This document shows, piece after piece, positions 24,572-32,647 of a stretch of 64,000 bases of DNA. The number at the start of each line of letters is the position of its first letter. The first letter of the stretch is position 1. A program made the translations under genes and the position numbers. The notes under the pieces are model-generated. The model had not been told where the DNA came from. It did no database searches and saw only the letters and a list, made by a program, of their open reading frames with translations. Source of the stretch: Lewinellaceae bacterium. Its GTDB lineage: Bacteria; Bacteroidota; Bacteroidia; Chitinophagales; Saprospiraceae. The stretch covers positions 248,001 to 312,000 of the forward strand of contig JACJXW010000007.1 of assembly GCA_020636405.1 (NCBI GenBank), in the 5' to 3' direction.

Positions 24572-24812
24572 AACGGACGCGTCTCGGCGCAGCCCGAGGC
24601 GGAGGGGTTTCAAAATTTCGCGAAGCGAAAAAAATTTTGAAAATCCGCAGTCCTCGGGTTGGCGTTTGAGACAGTGTTCTGCTTCGGCCGTGCGCTCCCT
24701 AGAGGGAGCGTAGGCCGAAGCAGGGCGCTGTCTCGAACACAGCGCGCGCGTAGCGCGCCGAGACGCGTCCGTTGCTGCGCAGGCCGGAGCGAAGCGACGG
24801 CTTGCGCAGCAA
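24572..24812. repeat. Nested palindrome (cloverleaf-like) closing the cassette region
   Basis: A perfect 19-base outer stem, AACGGACGCGTCTCGGCGC (24572-24590) with its complement at 24755-24773, encloses two long arms. Arm 1 (24593-24658): CCCGAGG/CCTCGGG plus TTTCAAAATTT/AAATTTTGAAA. Arm 2 (24668-24734): GAGACAG/CTGTCTC, CTGCTTCGGCC/GGCCGAAGCAG and GCTCCCT/AGGGAGC. A further hairpin, GCTGCGCA/TGCGCAGC, lies at 24774-24810. The outer flank GTTGTGTG opens the NACHT unit, so this occupies the position of an attC site but is much longer. Confidence 0.85.
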
Positions 24813-25096
24813 CATTTATACCCCCGCCAATTTATGGCGTATCCTTCCCCTATCTCCCCTCCAAAGCCATTTGTAAACGACTATAACCGCTTACAAACGG
24901 CTACCAGGGCAGCCCAGCCGCTCTTCCCCTTTCCTTCGAGGTTACTACGAGCAGCAGCACCCCAATTTAAACCAATCTTCGCTTAACAACAATGTAAGAT
25001 GTGAAAATTTTTCAGCAGGGCCTCCCTCCGGTAGATTGATGCAGGAGCGCCCCGATGATCTAAGAAGATCAGAAACACCATTTTCACCTTTCAACC
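24813..25096. other. Intergenic, no gene seen
   Basis: Separates the island from the beta-oxidation cluster. I see no coding frame, tRNA or strong hairpin; the right part may hold the terminator of the minus-strand fad genes but none is clear. Confidence 0.5.
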
Positions 25097-27217
25097 TCAG
25101 GCATAAAACCGCTCCCCATCCGCAGCCATCCGCACCAGGGTGGCTGCCGGGGCAAAGCGCGGGCCGTACTTGCCCTCCAACTCCCGCATGGTATTCACCA
25201 CGTTGGCGATCCCCCAGGTGTCCATTGCCCGGAAGGGGCCGCCGGTGAAGGGCGGGAAGCCGATGCCGAACACAGCGCCCAGGTCGCCATCTTTGGGGTT
25301 GGCGATCAGCCCTTCCTCCAGGCAGAGCACGGCCTCGTTGAGCATCAACATCAGGCCACGGTCCTGGATCTCATCAATAGGCAGTGCCTTCTTGCCGTCG
25401 CCCTTGAAGAATTGATAGGCCGTAGGGTCGATGCCCTGACGCCGGCCCTTGTCGTTGTATTGGTAGAAGCCCTTTTTGTTCTTCCGCCCCAGGCGGCCGG
25501 ACTCGAACATCTTCACCACCGCTTCGCAGATCTCAAAGCCCGGCCTGCCGGCGACGATCTTGCGGGAGGTGTCGGTGACGTGGGCGGCAATGTCCAGCCC
25601 GACCTGGTCGAGCAGGGTGATGGGGCCAACGGGAAAACCCTTCTTCAGGAAGGCCTTGTCGATAACTTCCAAGGCAACACCCTCATCGGCCATAAGCAGG
25701 CACTCATTGGTGTAAGGGCTCAGAATGCGGTTGACGTAAAAACTGGGCCCGTCCTGCACGACGATACAGGTTTTGCCCTGCCGGATGCCGAGGTCGTAAC
25801 AGGCAGCGACCACCCAATCGGCCGTCTTATCGGTTTTGACGATCTCCAGGAGCGGCATCTTGGGCACGGGAGAGAAATAGTGCATCCCGACCACCATCTC
25901 CGGCCTTTGCGCATGCTCCGCCATTTCGGTAAGGGAAAGCGAAGATGTATTCGAAGCGATGATGACATCTTCCCGGCAGTGGGTTTCCACATCCCGGATG
26001 ATCTGCTTTTTGAGGTCCATCCGTTCCAGTACCGCCTCGATGACGATGTCCGCCTGCCCGAAGTTGTCGTAACCGAGCTGGCCGTGCAGATTGGCCATTT
26101 GTGCCTCGGCCTCTACTTTGGTGAGTGCCCTTAACTTCACTTTTTTCTGCAGGCTCTGCCAGATCTGTTGCTGCGCCTGGCTGACGACCTCCGGTTTGAT
26201 GTCTTTCAGCAGCACCTGCACCCCTTTGGTGACACTCACTTCGGCAATGCCGGCGCCCATAAAACCCGCCCCGATCATGCCCAGGGTTTCCAGCTTTTTC
26301 GGATCGTCGCTGTAGGGGTTTTTCTTGTTGTCGCTCATGGCGAAGAACAGGGCGCGCAGGGCGGCGCTCTCCGGAGTGAGCATCAGCTTTTCGAACAGCT
26401 CCAGTTCTTTCTCATAACCTGCTTTGAGCCCTTTTTCTATACCCGTTTCCACACACTCGATGATGGCCGGTATGGCAGGGTAGTTGCCCTGCGACCGCTT
26501 GTAGGCCATCTTGCGGGCCTGGCTGAACAGGATCCTCCGCCCGATGGGATTGCCTTCCAGCAGTTTTTCGGGCAGCGACAGTTTGGGCTTTCGTTCGATG
26601 GGCTTTTTAAGCAGGCGCTTGGCCATCATGACGGCCGCCTGGTGCAGTTTGCCCTCGTCGGTCAGTTCATCCACCAGCCCGATCTTTTTGGCGCGGTAGG
26701 CAAAGATGTTCTTGCCGGCCAGCATCATATCCAGGGCCTTCTGAATGCCGATGAGGCGGGGCAGGCGCTGGGTGCCGCCTCCGCCGGGCAGGATGCCGAG
26801 CTTCACTTCCGGCAGGGCAAATTTGGTCCGGGGCGATTTGGTGGCAATACGGGCATGGCAAGCCAGCGACAGTTCCGTGCCCAGCCCGAACGCCGTACCA
26901 TGTACCGCCGACACGAAAGGCTTTTTGCACTGCTCAATGCGCTCCAGCGCCTGGTGCCCCTGTTGCTGATAAGGCCGGAAGTCCCCCTCCTTTTCGATGG
27001 CAAAGGCCTTAATGTCAGCGCCGGCCATAAAGTCGGGTTTCCTGCTGATGAATACCGCCGCTTCGATTTCCGGGTCCGCCTCGATCTTATCCATTAAGGC
27101 GTCAAACAACCCAATGACGGCAGGAGAGATCACATTCATCTTGTCCCGCTTGCTGTCCAGCCAAATGGTGGCGACACCGTCCTTCTTTTCTATGGTAATG
27201 AATTCTTCGAGTTGCAT
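25097..27217 (-). CDS. fadJ: Bifunctional enoyl-CoA hydratase / 3-hydroxyacyl-CoA dehydrogenase (FadJ/FadB-like)
   Basis: Carries out the second and third steps of beta-oxidation. The crotonase domain (residues 1-190) has the oxyanion-hole block VHGTAFGLGTELSLACHARIA and the ALPEVKLGILPGGGGTQRL block with the catalytic Glu. The Rossmann NAD domain starts near residue 305 (LGMIGAGFMGAGIA), followed by VGMHYFSPVPKMPLLEIV and two C-terminal 3HCDH domains. 706 residues is normal. It is the last gene of a minus-strand fad operon, 28 bases after the thiolase, whose product would complete the cycle as its partner subunit. Confidence 0.93.
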   Translation of the reverse strand: MQLEEFITIEKKDGVATIWLDSKRDKMNVISPAVIGLFDALMDKIEADPEIEAAVFISRKPDFMAGADIKAFAIEKEGDFRPYQQQGHQALERIEQCKKPFVSAVHGTAFGLGTELSLACHARIATKSPRTKFALPEVKLGILPGGGGTQRLPRLIGIQKALDMMLAGKNIFAYRAKKIGLVDELTDEGKLHQAAVMMAKRLLKKPIERKPKLSLPEKLLEGNPIGRRILFSQARKMAYKRSQGNYPAIPAIIECVETGIEKGLKAGYEKELELFEKLMLTPESAALRALFFAMSDNKKNPYSDDPKKLETLGMIGAGFMGAGIAEVSVTKGVQVLLKDIKPEVVSQAQQQIWQSLQKKVKLRALTKVEAEAQMANLHGQLGYDNFGQADIVIEAVLERMDLKKQIIRDVETHCREDVIIASNTSSLSLTEMAEHAQRPEMVVGMHYFSPVPKMPLLEIVKTDKTADWVVAACYDLGIRQGKTCIVVQDGPSFYVNRILSPYTNECLLMADEGVALEVIDKAFLKKGFPVGPITLLDQVGLDIAAHVTDTSRKIVAGRPGFEICEAVVKMFESGRLGRKNKKGFYQYNDKGRRQGIDPTAYQFFKGDGKKALPIDEIQDRGLMLMLNEAVLCLEEGLIANPKDGDLGAVFGIGFPPFTGGPFRAMDTWGIANVVNTMRELEGKYGPRFAPAATLVRMAADGERFYA

Positions 27218-27245
27218 TTTTCGTTCTTTTAAAAATTAGACAGGA

Positions 27246-28526
27246 TCACCCCCACCGCTTCAACAACATCGCATGCCCGTGCGCTCCGGCAGCGCAGGCC
27301 GCCAGCAGGCCGTACGTCCCTCCTTCCTTCTTCAGCCGGTTGGCCGTAGTGGTGACGATGCGGGCGCCGGTAGCGCCAAAGGGGTGGCCGATGGAAAGGG
27401 AGCCGCCCCAAAGGTTGAACTTGTCCATATCGACCGCACCTACGGCCTTATCCCTTTCCAGGTTCTGTTGAGCAAATTCATCCGAGGCCAGCGCCTTCAG
27501 GTTGGAAAGGATCTGGCCGGCAAAGGCCTCGTGGAACTCTAGGACATCGATATCCTTCAATTCCACCTTCTGCCGCTTCAGCAGCCTGGAAACCGCATAG
27601 GCGGGGCCCAGCAGCAGCTCCTGTTCCAGGCTCTGCCCGGTGAAGACAAAATCCACTACTTCCGCTTTGGGGGTAAAGCCCAGCTCTTTGGCTTTCGCCT
27701 CCGACATGATCAATACGGCGGCCGCGCCGTCGGTCAGGAAGGAAGAGTTGGCTGCCGTCAGGGTCCCGAACTTTTTGTCAAAAGCGGGGCGGAGCTTGCT
27801 CACTTTCTCGACGGTGCTGTCCCCCCGTATGCCGTTGTCCTTTTGAATGGACCTGAATTTCGGCGGAAGGCTAACCTCGGTGATCTCCTCTTTCAGGTGG
27901 CCCTCCTCGAAGGCTTTGTCCGCCAGTTGGTGGGAGCGCACGGCGAATGCGTCCTGTTCTTCGCGGCTGACCTGGAACCGGGCCGCCATAATGTCGCAAT
28001 CCTCTCCCATCACCCGGTTGGTGGTGTACTCGGCCACCTGGGGGCGCTCGGGCACGAAATCGGTAGGCCGCAGGGAGGTGAGGAACTTCAGGTTATCTCC
28101 CACCGTCTTGAGGCGTTGCGCCTGGAACAGCTTCTTGCGCATCTTGCGGGGAAACTGAATAGGAGTATCCGAGGTATGGTCGACGCCGCCGGCGATGATG
28201 ATGTCCGCCTGCCCGGCCATGATCTCCAGGCACCCATCGGCAATGGCCCGGTTGGCGGAGATGCAGGCCTGCGAGACCGTATGACAGGGGGCCTTGCTCG
28301 GAATGCCGGCAGTGAGCGCCGCCTCCCGTGCTACATTGGGCGTCTGGATATTGGAGATCACATTGCCCATGATCACCTTGTCCACCAACTCCGGATCAAG
28401 GCCGGTTTTGGTGAGCAGGCCCTTGATGGCAAAAGCCCCCAGCTGATAGGACATGAGGTCCATATAATCCGTACCGGAACGAAGAAATGGCGTACGGCAA
28501 CCGTCGATGATGACTACTTTGTGCAT
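27246..28526 (-). CDS. fadI: Acetyl-CoA C-acyltransferase (thiolase, FadI/FadA-like)
   Basis: Final thiolytic step of beta-oxidation. Start chosen at ATG 28526 (MHKVVIIDGCRTPF), because the longer frame upstream (to 28673) only translates the intergenic repeat. Catalytic Cys in HTVSQACISANRAIADG, His in LEFHEAFAGQ, and the C-terminal Cys in LLAACAAGAHGHAM; IGHPFGATGAR is also present. About 426 residues. Lies between the acyl-CoA dehydrogenase and fadJ-like genes on the same strand. Confidence 0.93.
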   Translation of the reverse strand: MHKVVIIDGCRTPFLRSGTDYMDLMSYQLGAFAIKGLLTKTGLDPELVDKVIMGNVISNIQTPNVAREAALTAGIPSKAPCHTVSQACISANRAIADGCLEIMAGQADIIIAGGVDHTSDTPIQFPRKMRKKLFQAQRLKTVGDNLKFLTSLRPTDFVPERPQVAEYTTNRVMGEDCDIMAARFQVSREEQDAFAVRSHQLADKAFEEGHLKEEITEVSLPPKFRSIQKDNGIRGDSTVEKVSKLRPAFDKKFGTLTAANSSFLTDGAAAVLIMSEAKAKELGFTPKAEVVDFVFTGQSLEQELLLGPAYAVSRLLKRQKVELKDIDVLEFHEAFAGQILSNLKALASDEFAQQNLERDKAVGAVDMDKFNLWGGSLSIGHPFGATGARIVTTTANRLKKEGGTYGLLAACAAGAHGHAMLLKRWG

Positions 28527-28640
28527 GGTTTGGAGGTTTGGAGGTTTGGGCGTTTGGGCGTTTGGACGTTTGGACGTTTGGATGTTGGGGCGTTTGGATG
28601 TTGGGATGTTATCTACACGATCGGAACCTTCTAACTTCCC
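28527..28640. repeat. Intergenic heptad-like repeat
   Basis: Tandem units of 7-9 bases (GTTTGGAG, GTTTGGGC, GTTTGGAC, GTTTGGATG) immediately upstream of the thiolase start, followed by partly complementary units (CCCACATCCCAACC). Same style as the 3.9 kb repeat. It happens to keep an open frame, which can mislead gene callers into extending the thiolase by 49 residues. Confidence 0.75.
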
Positions 28641-28663
28641 CACATCCCAACCTTTAAACGTTT

Positions 28664-30523
28664 CTAGAAACAATATCCCCTTTTTTCGATAACAAACCCA
28701 GCGATGTTCCTTCTCAATGCTTTAGGATTGATATCGTAGGGTTTCAGCAGGGTATTGGCCACCCGCGTGTAGGTGCGTTTCTGGCGGCCGGTGGTAAAGC
28801 TGGCAATGGCTTCGAGTGCTGCTTTGCGGGCCTGAGCCAGCGCTTCGTAGAGGTAGAGCTGCATCATCTGGCGCTGGATATCCAGTTTGGCCTTATCGGC
28901 GCCGGGCAGGGTTTCCAGTTTTTTCACCTTCAACAGTACGCTCTCGGTTACATAGGCTTCCGCCAGTATGGCCGACAGGTTCATGACGATCTCCTGCTCT
29001 TCGATCATTTTCCTGCCCAGTTTTTTACCGGCCATTCCGGAAAGGAAGAGGAAGGTATTTTTCAGCCCCTGCACGATTCGTTCCTCTTCGGCGTAGCCCG
29101 CCCTGGAACGGAACGGAGAGAGTTGCCGGAGCAGGAAGGCCGGAATTTTTTTGCCCGCGCCGGCCAGGTCCAATTCTTTGGATACCATAGCGCGTTTGGT
29201 CAATTCCCCTACCGATAAGAGCCGGTTGACCTCGTTGGTGCCTTCGTAGATCTTGGTGATCCGGGCATCGCGATAGCCCATTTCCATGCCGGTTTCCTGG
29301 GCATAGCCCATGCCGCCGTAGATCTGTATGGCCTCATCGGTAGCGTAACAGGCCAGCTCGGAACCTTTCACTTTTATAATGGAGGCTTCGACTGCGAATT
29401 CCCGGATGGCGTTGACCTTCGCTTCACTTTCGGACAATCCTGCCGCCACCAGCTCTGCCTCTTTGCGGTCGATATTGTCGGCGGTTCGGAACAGTGCGGC
29501 CTCATTGGCGAAGGCCTGCATCGCAATATCGCCGACCTTGTACTGAATGGCCCCGAAATCGGCAATGGGCTGCCCGAATTGCTGGCGCTCAAGGGCATAT
29601 TCTACAGCTTTAGTCAATGAAAACTGAGCGCCGCCGATCCCTCCGGCGCCGGCCTTGATCCGGCCTCCATTGAGGATGTTAAGGGCCATTCTGAAGCCTT
29701 CCTGTCGCTCGCCCAGGAGGTTTTCCACCGGTACCCGGCAGTGGTCAAAATAGATCTGCACGGTGGAAGACCCCTTAATGCCCATCTTTTTCTCTTCGGG
29801 GCCAACCGAAAAGCCTTCAAAATTGCGCTCGACAATAAAAGCAGAGAGTTTATCATCCTGATCGATCTTGGCAAAAACGATGAAGACGTCAGCAAAACCC
29901 CCGTTGGTGATCCAGATCTTTTGCCCGTTCAGGAGGTAGTGGCTTCCGTCCGGGCTCAAGGTAGCGGACGTTTTTCCGGAATTGGCATCCGAACCGGCGC
30001 CGGGTTCAGTAAGCGCGTATGCAGCGACCAGTTCGCCGGTGGCGATACCGGGTAAGTATTTTTCTTTCTGTGCCTTATTGCCGTAATAGACGATGGGCAA
30101 GCTTCCAATAGAGGTTTGGGCCCCCAGGGTGGTGGCAAAGGAGAACCCGCTGGCCATCACCTTGGAGAAAAGCGTATTGCCTTTAAAGCTCAGCCCCATA
30201 CCGCCGTATTGTTCCGGAATGCTGACGCCACAAAGGCCCAGCTCTCCGGACTTTTTGAGCAGAGCCAGTACCTCCTCCCGGTCGGCAGGGTTGGTAACGA
30301 CCAACTCCCGCCCCCTCTTAAAGAAGGGCTCCTGTATCTCCCGGACGCAAAATTCGGTGACCATCTCGGCCATCATTCGGTGCTCTTCGCTCAGTTCTTC
30401 GGATATAAAAACCTCTTCCGGCTGCGTGTCGCCGATGACGAAGTAACCACCTTTGAGCCTGGGGTTCGGCTTGGCCGCAGCGCCCACACTCACTTTCACT
30501 TTTTCTAATGTTGCCTGTGTCAT
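28664..30523 (-). CDS. Acyl-CoA dehydrogenase
   Basis: FAD flavoenzyme for the first step of beta-oxidation. N-terminal helical domain (HRMMAEMVTEFCVREI), FAD/substrate block YALTEPGAGSDANS and IWITNGGFADVFIVFAKI, and the C-terminal helical domain with IQIYGGMGYAQE and the catalytic Glu region IYEGTNEVNRLL. 619 residues with an extra C-terminal four-helix extension, as in VLCAD-like and Bacteroidota enzymes. Probably the first structural gene of the operon; the TetR gene lies 55 bases upstream. Confidence 0.93.
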   Translation of the reverse strand: MTQATLEKVKVSVGAAAKPNPRLKGGYFVIGDTQPEEVFISEELSEEHRMMAEMVTEFCVREIQEPFFKRGRELVVTNPADREEVLALLKKSGELGLCGVSIPEQYGGMGLSFKGNTLFSKVMASGFSFATTLGAQTSIGSLPIVYYGNKAQKEKYLPGIATGELVAAYALTEPGAGSDANSGKTSATLSPDGSHYLLNGQKIWITNGGFADVFIVFAKIDQDDKLSAFIVERNFEGFSVGPEEKKMGIKGSSTVQIYFDHCRVPVENLLGERQEGFRMALNILNGGRIKAGAGGIGGAQFSLTKAVEYALERQQFGQPIADFGAIQYKVGDIAMQAFANEAALFRTADNIDRKEAELVAAGLSESEAKVNAIREFAVEASIIKVKGSELACYATDEAIQIYGGMGYAQETGMEMGYRDARITKIYEGTNEVNRLLSVGELTKRAMVSKELDLAGAGKKIPAFLLRQLSPFRSRAGYAEEERIVQGLKNTFLFLSGMAGKKLGRKMIEEQEIVMNLSAILAEAYVTESVLLKVKKLETLPGADKAKLDIQRQMMQLYLYEALAQARKAALEAIASFTTGRQKRTYTRVANTLLKPYDINPKALRRNIAGFVIEKRGYCF

Positions 30524-30578
30524 GAGATAATAGCTGATTTTCCAGGCCCCGGGGTCAACCGGGAAGCCCTGATACTGA

Positions 30579-31196
30579 TTATTCTGAAACCTTTATACCC
30601 GGAATAACCTCCAGCCCTTCCGCCTTTCTCTCCTCGGTGAGGTAGGGATATACCAAGTGCCCTATTGTCCGGATGGCATCCACCCAGCCGGGCTGAGTGT
30701 CGCCCAGAATGGCCTTTCGGGCAAACCAGAAATGCAGGGTCTGCCAGATGACCTCCGCCAGCGTGTCGTAGACGCCCGGCGCAGGTTCCGGAGTCAGCGT
30801 ACCTTTACCCACCTGCATGTAAAGTAAGTTTTTGATGATATTGACCTCCTCTGCTACCTGCTGCCGGTGTCTCTGCCCGATTTCGGGGTACGTCCTGATG
30901 ATGTCCAGCGTATCCTGAAAGAAAAACCGGAACTGCTGCATGTATTCCAGGTAAACCGCCGCCACTTCGAGTTCTTCCCCTTGTTTTTGAAAAAGGCGGC
31001 CACTGATCGCCAGCCCCTCCAGGGTCTTCAGCATATAACGGTAGATGGATTCCATCAGGGACTGCTTGCTGTTGAAGTGGTAGGTCAGGCTGCCGACACT
31101 GACTTCAAGGGCGTCGGAAATATCCCGCATTCGTACATCGAAGAATCCCCGTTCATTGAAGAGCTCTATCGCTTTTTGTATGATCTTTTTCTTCAT
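30579..31196 (-). CDS. TetR-family regulator of the beta-oxidation cluster
   Basis: 205 residues; N-terminal HTH IQKAIELFNERGFFDVRMRDISDALEVSVGSLTYHFNSKQSLM, typical TetR. Ligand domain unrecognised. Position directly upstream of the acyl-CoA dehydrogenase on the same strand suggests a FadR-like repressor that responds to acyl-CoA. A palindrome CGTACAAACGTACG about 50 bases upstream of its start is a likely operator. Confidence 0.85.
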   Translation of the reverse strand: MKKKIIQKAIELFNERGFFDVRMRDISDALEVSVGSLTYHFNSKQSLMESIYRYMLKTLEGLAISGRLFQKQGEELEVAAVYLEYMQQFRFFFQDTLDIIRTYPEIGQRHRQQVAEEVNIIKNLLYMQVGKGTLTPEPAPGVYDTLAEVIWQTLHFWFARKAILGDTQPGWVDAIRTIGHLVYPYLTEERKAEGLEVIPGIKVSE

Positions 31197-31245
31197 TTGG
31201 AAGACATGGAAGATTAAATCCTGTACGATTAACTAGCTTTTTTAC

Positions 31246-31259
31246 CGTACAAACGTACG
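31246..31259. promoter_or_regulatory. Candidate TetR operator
   Basis: CGTAC-AAAC-GTACG, an exact 5-base inverted repeat in the gap between the tetR-like gene and ddl. TGTACGA recurs at about 31222 and 31285, so several binding sites may be present. Assignment to the adjacent regulator is inference. Confidence 0.45.
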
Positions 31260-31552
31260 AGAATATGGCAAATAATTCAACACCTGTACGAAAAAAATGT
31301 CCCAAGTCCGTACAAGCCTGGTGTGGCTCTGATAGGCACTGCCGGGTTATTCATTCCCGGCCCAGCCGAAACCCGGCAGGTTGTGGCCTCTCCAATTCCC
31401 GTCGGAGACGCTCCGCGCCCATCCCCGTTCTGAAATTCCAGAAGGAGGATAAGAATTACCCTTACGTTGTTGTGTTATTCCCCTCATTGTCTGTATTTTT
31501 CAGGCCATTTCAAGGTGAAGCAACATCCTCAAAAACAAACAAAAACAGGACC

Positions 31553-32626
31553 GTGAAGAACATTGCACTCATCTGCGGCGGCAAGTCCCCTGAGCACGAA
31601 ATCTCCGTACGTTCCGCCAAAAATATCCTGCGCGCCATCGACCGGAATCAGTTTAAGGTGACGCTGATCGGCATCGACCAACAGGGCCGCTGGCGCCTGC
31701 AGGAGGAGTCTCAACTGGGTAAATTCGTTCCCGCCGAAGGGCCGCAGCTGGCCTTGCTGCCCGGAAATGCCACCGGCCAGATCATCCGCCTGGACAATAA
31801 GCAGCCCATCGAGCAACCGGAAGCCATTTTTCTCATTCTGCACGGCCCTCAGGGCGAAGACGGCACCATCCAGGGTTTGCTGCGCACCCTCGAGCTGCCC
31901 TTCGTCGGCCCCGATGTGCTGGGCTCCTCGGTAGCCATGGACAAGGATGTTGCCAAACGGCTGCTGCGGGATGCTGGCATAAATGTCGCCCGGGGTGTGG
32001 TTGTCCACGCCCACGAACGGAACACGCTGGATTATGACAAGCTGACACAGCAATTCGGCAGCCCTATTTTCGTGAAGCCGGCCAATATGGGCTCTTCCGT
32101 AGGGGTGCATAAGGTGAAAACGGCGGCCCAATTCGCAGCGGCTATTGAAGATGCTTTCCAGTACGATACCAAGCTGCTCATAGAGGAAATGATCTATGGC
32201 AGGGAACTGGAGTGCGCTGTACTCGGCAACGAGTGGCCGAAAACCACCGAAGTGGGAGAGGTCATCGTCGTGTCAGACGAAGAGTATTCTTTCGACGCCA
32301 AGTACGAAAGCGCCGACGCCGCCAAGCTGATGATCCCCGCCGAGGTCACTGAGGAGGAAATGGAGCGCCTGCAATCGGTGGCACTGAGGGCCTACCAGGC
32401 ACTGAACTGCGAAGTGCTCTCCCGCGTGGATATGTTCCTCACCGCCGAGGGCAAGGTATACGTCAACGAGATCAATACGCTGCCGGGCTTTACCAACATC
32501 AGCATGTACCCCGCCCTTTGGGAAGCCGCCGGAATACCCTACACGGAACTGATCACCCGCCTGATCGAACTGGCCATCAGCCGGCAGGAGGCGCGCAAGC
32601 GGCTGAAAACGAGCTGGAGGGGTTGA
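31553..32626 (+). CDS. ddl: D-alanine--D-alanine ligase
   Basis: ATP-grasp ligase making D-Ala-D-Ala for peptidoglycan. Start chosen at GTG 31553 (VKNIALICGGKSPEHEIS) because upstream in-frame sequence is non-conserved and the family begins here. Blocks: HGPQGEDGTIQGLL, VKPANMGSSVGVHKV, EEMIYGRELECAVLG and the metal-binding end VNEINTLPGFTNISMYP. 357 residues, normal length. Confidence 0.94.
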   Translation: MKNIALICGGKSPEHEISVRSAKNILRAIDRNQFKVTLIGIDQQGRWRLQEESQLGKFVPAEGPQLALLPGNATGQIIRLDNKQPIEQPEAIFLILHGPQGEDGTIQGLLRTLELPFVGPDVLGSSVAMDKDVAKRLLRDAGINVARGVVVHAHERNTLDYDKLTQQFGSPIFVKPANMGSSVGVHKVKTAAQFAAAIEDAFQYDTKLLIEEMIYGRELECAVLGNEWPKTTEVGEVIVVSDEEYSFDAKYESADAAKLMIPAEVTEEEMERLQSVALRAYQALNCEVLSRVDMFLTAEGKVYVNEINTLPGFTNISMYPALWEAAGIPYTELITRLIELAISRQEARKRLKTSWRG

Positions 32627-32627
32627 G

Positions 32628-32647
32628 TTCGGGATTCGGGATTCGGG
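32628..32647. repeat. ATTCGGG heptad repeat, left part
   Basis: Short run of ATTCGGG units after the ddl stop, interrupted by the IS4-family element and continuing at 33960-34020 (ATTCGGG, ATTCGTT, GTTCGGG units). The last five bases, TCGGG, are the target duplication. Confidence 0.8.

Noticed and set aside
28527..28673. 49-residue N-terminal extension of the thiolase
   Set aside because: It only translates the heptad repeat (SKRPNIQTSKRPN-type residues); thiolases begin at MHKVVIIDG.
31265..31552. 96-residue N-terminal extension of D-Ala-D-Ala ligase
   Set aside because: Not conserved in the family and overlaps the regulatory palindromes; GTG at 31553 fits the family start.
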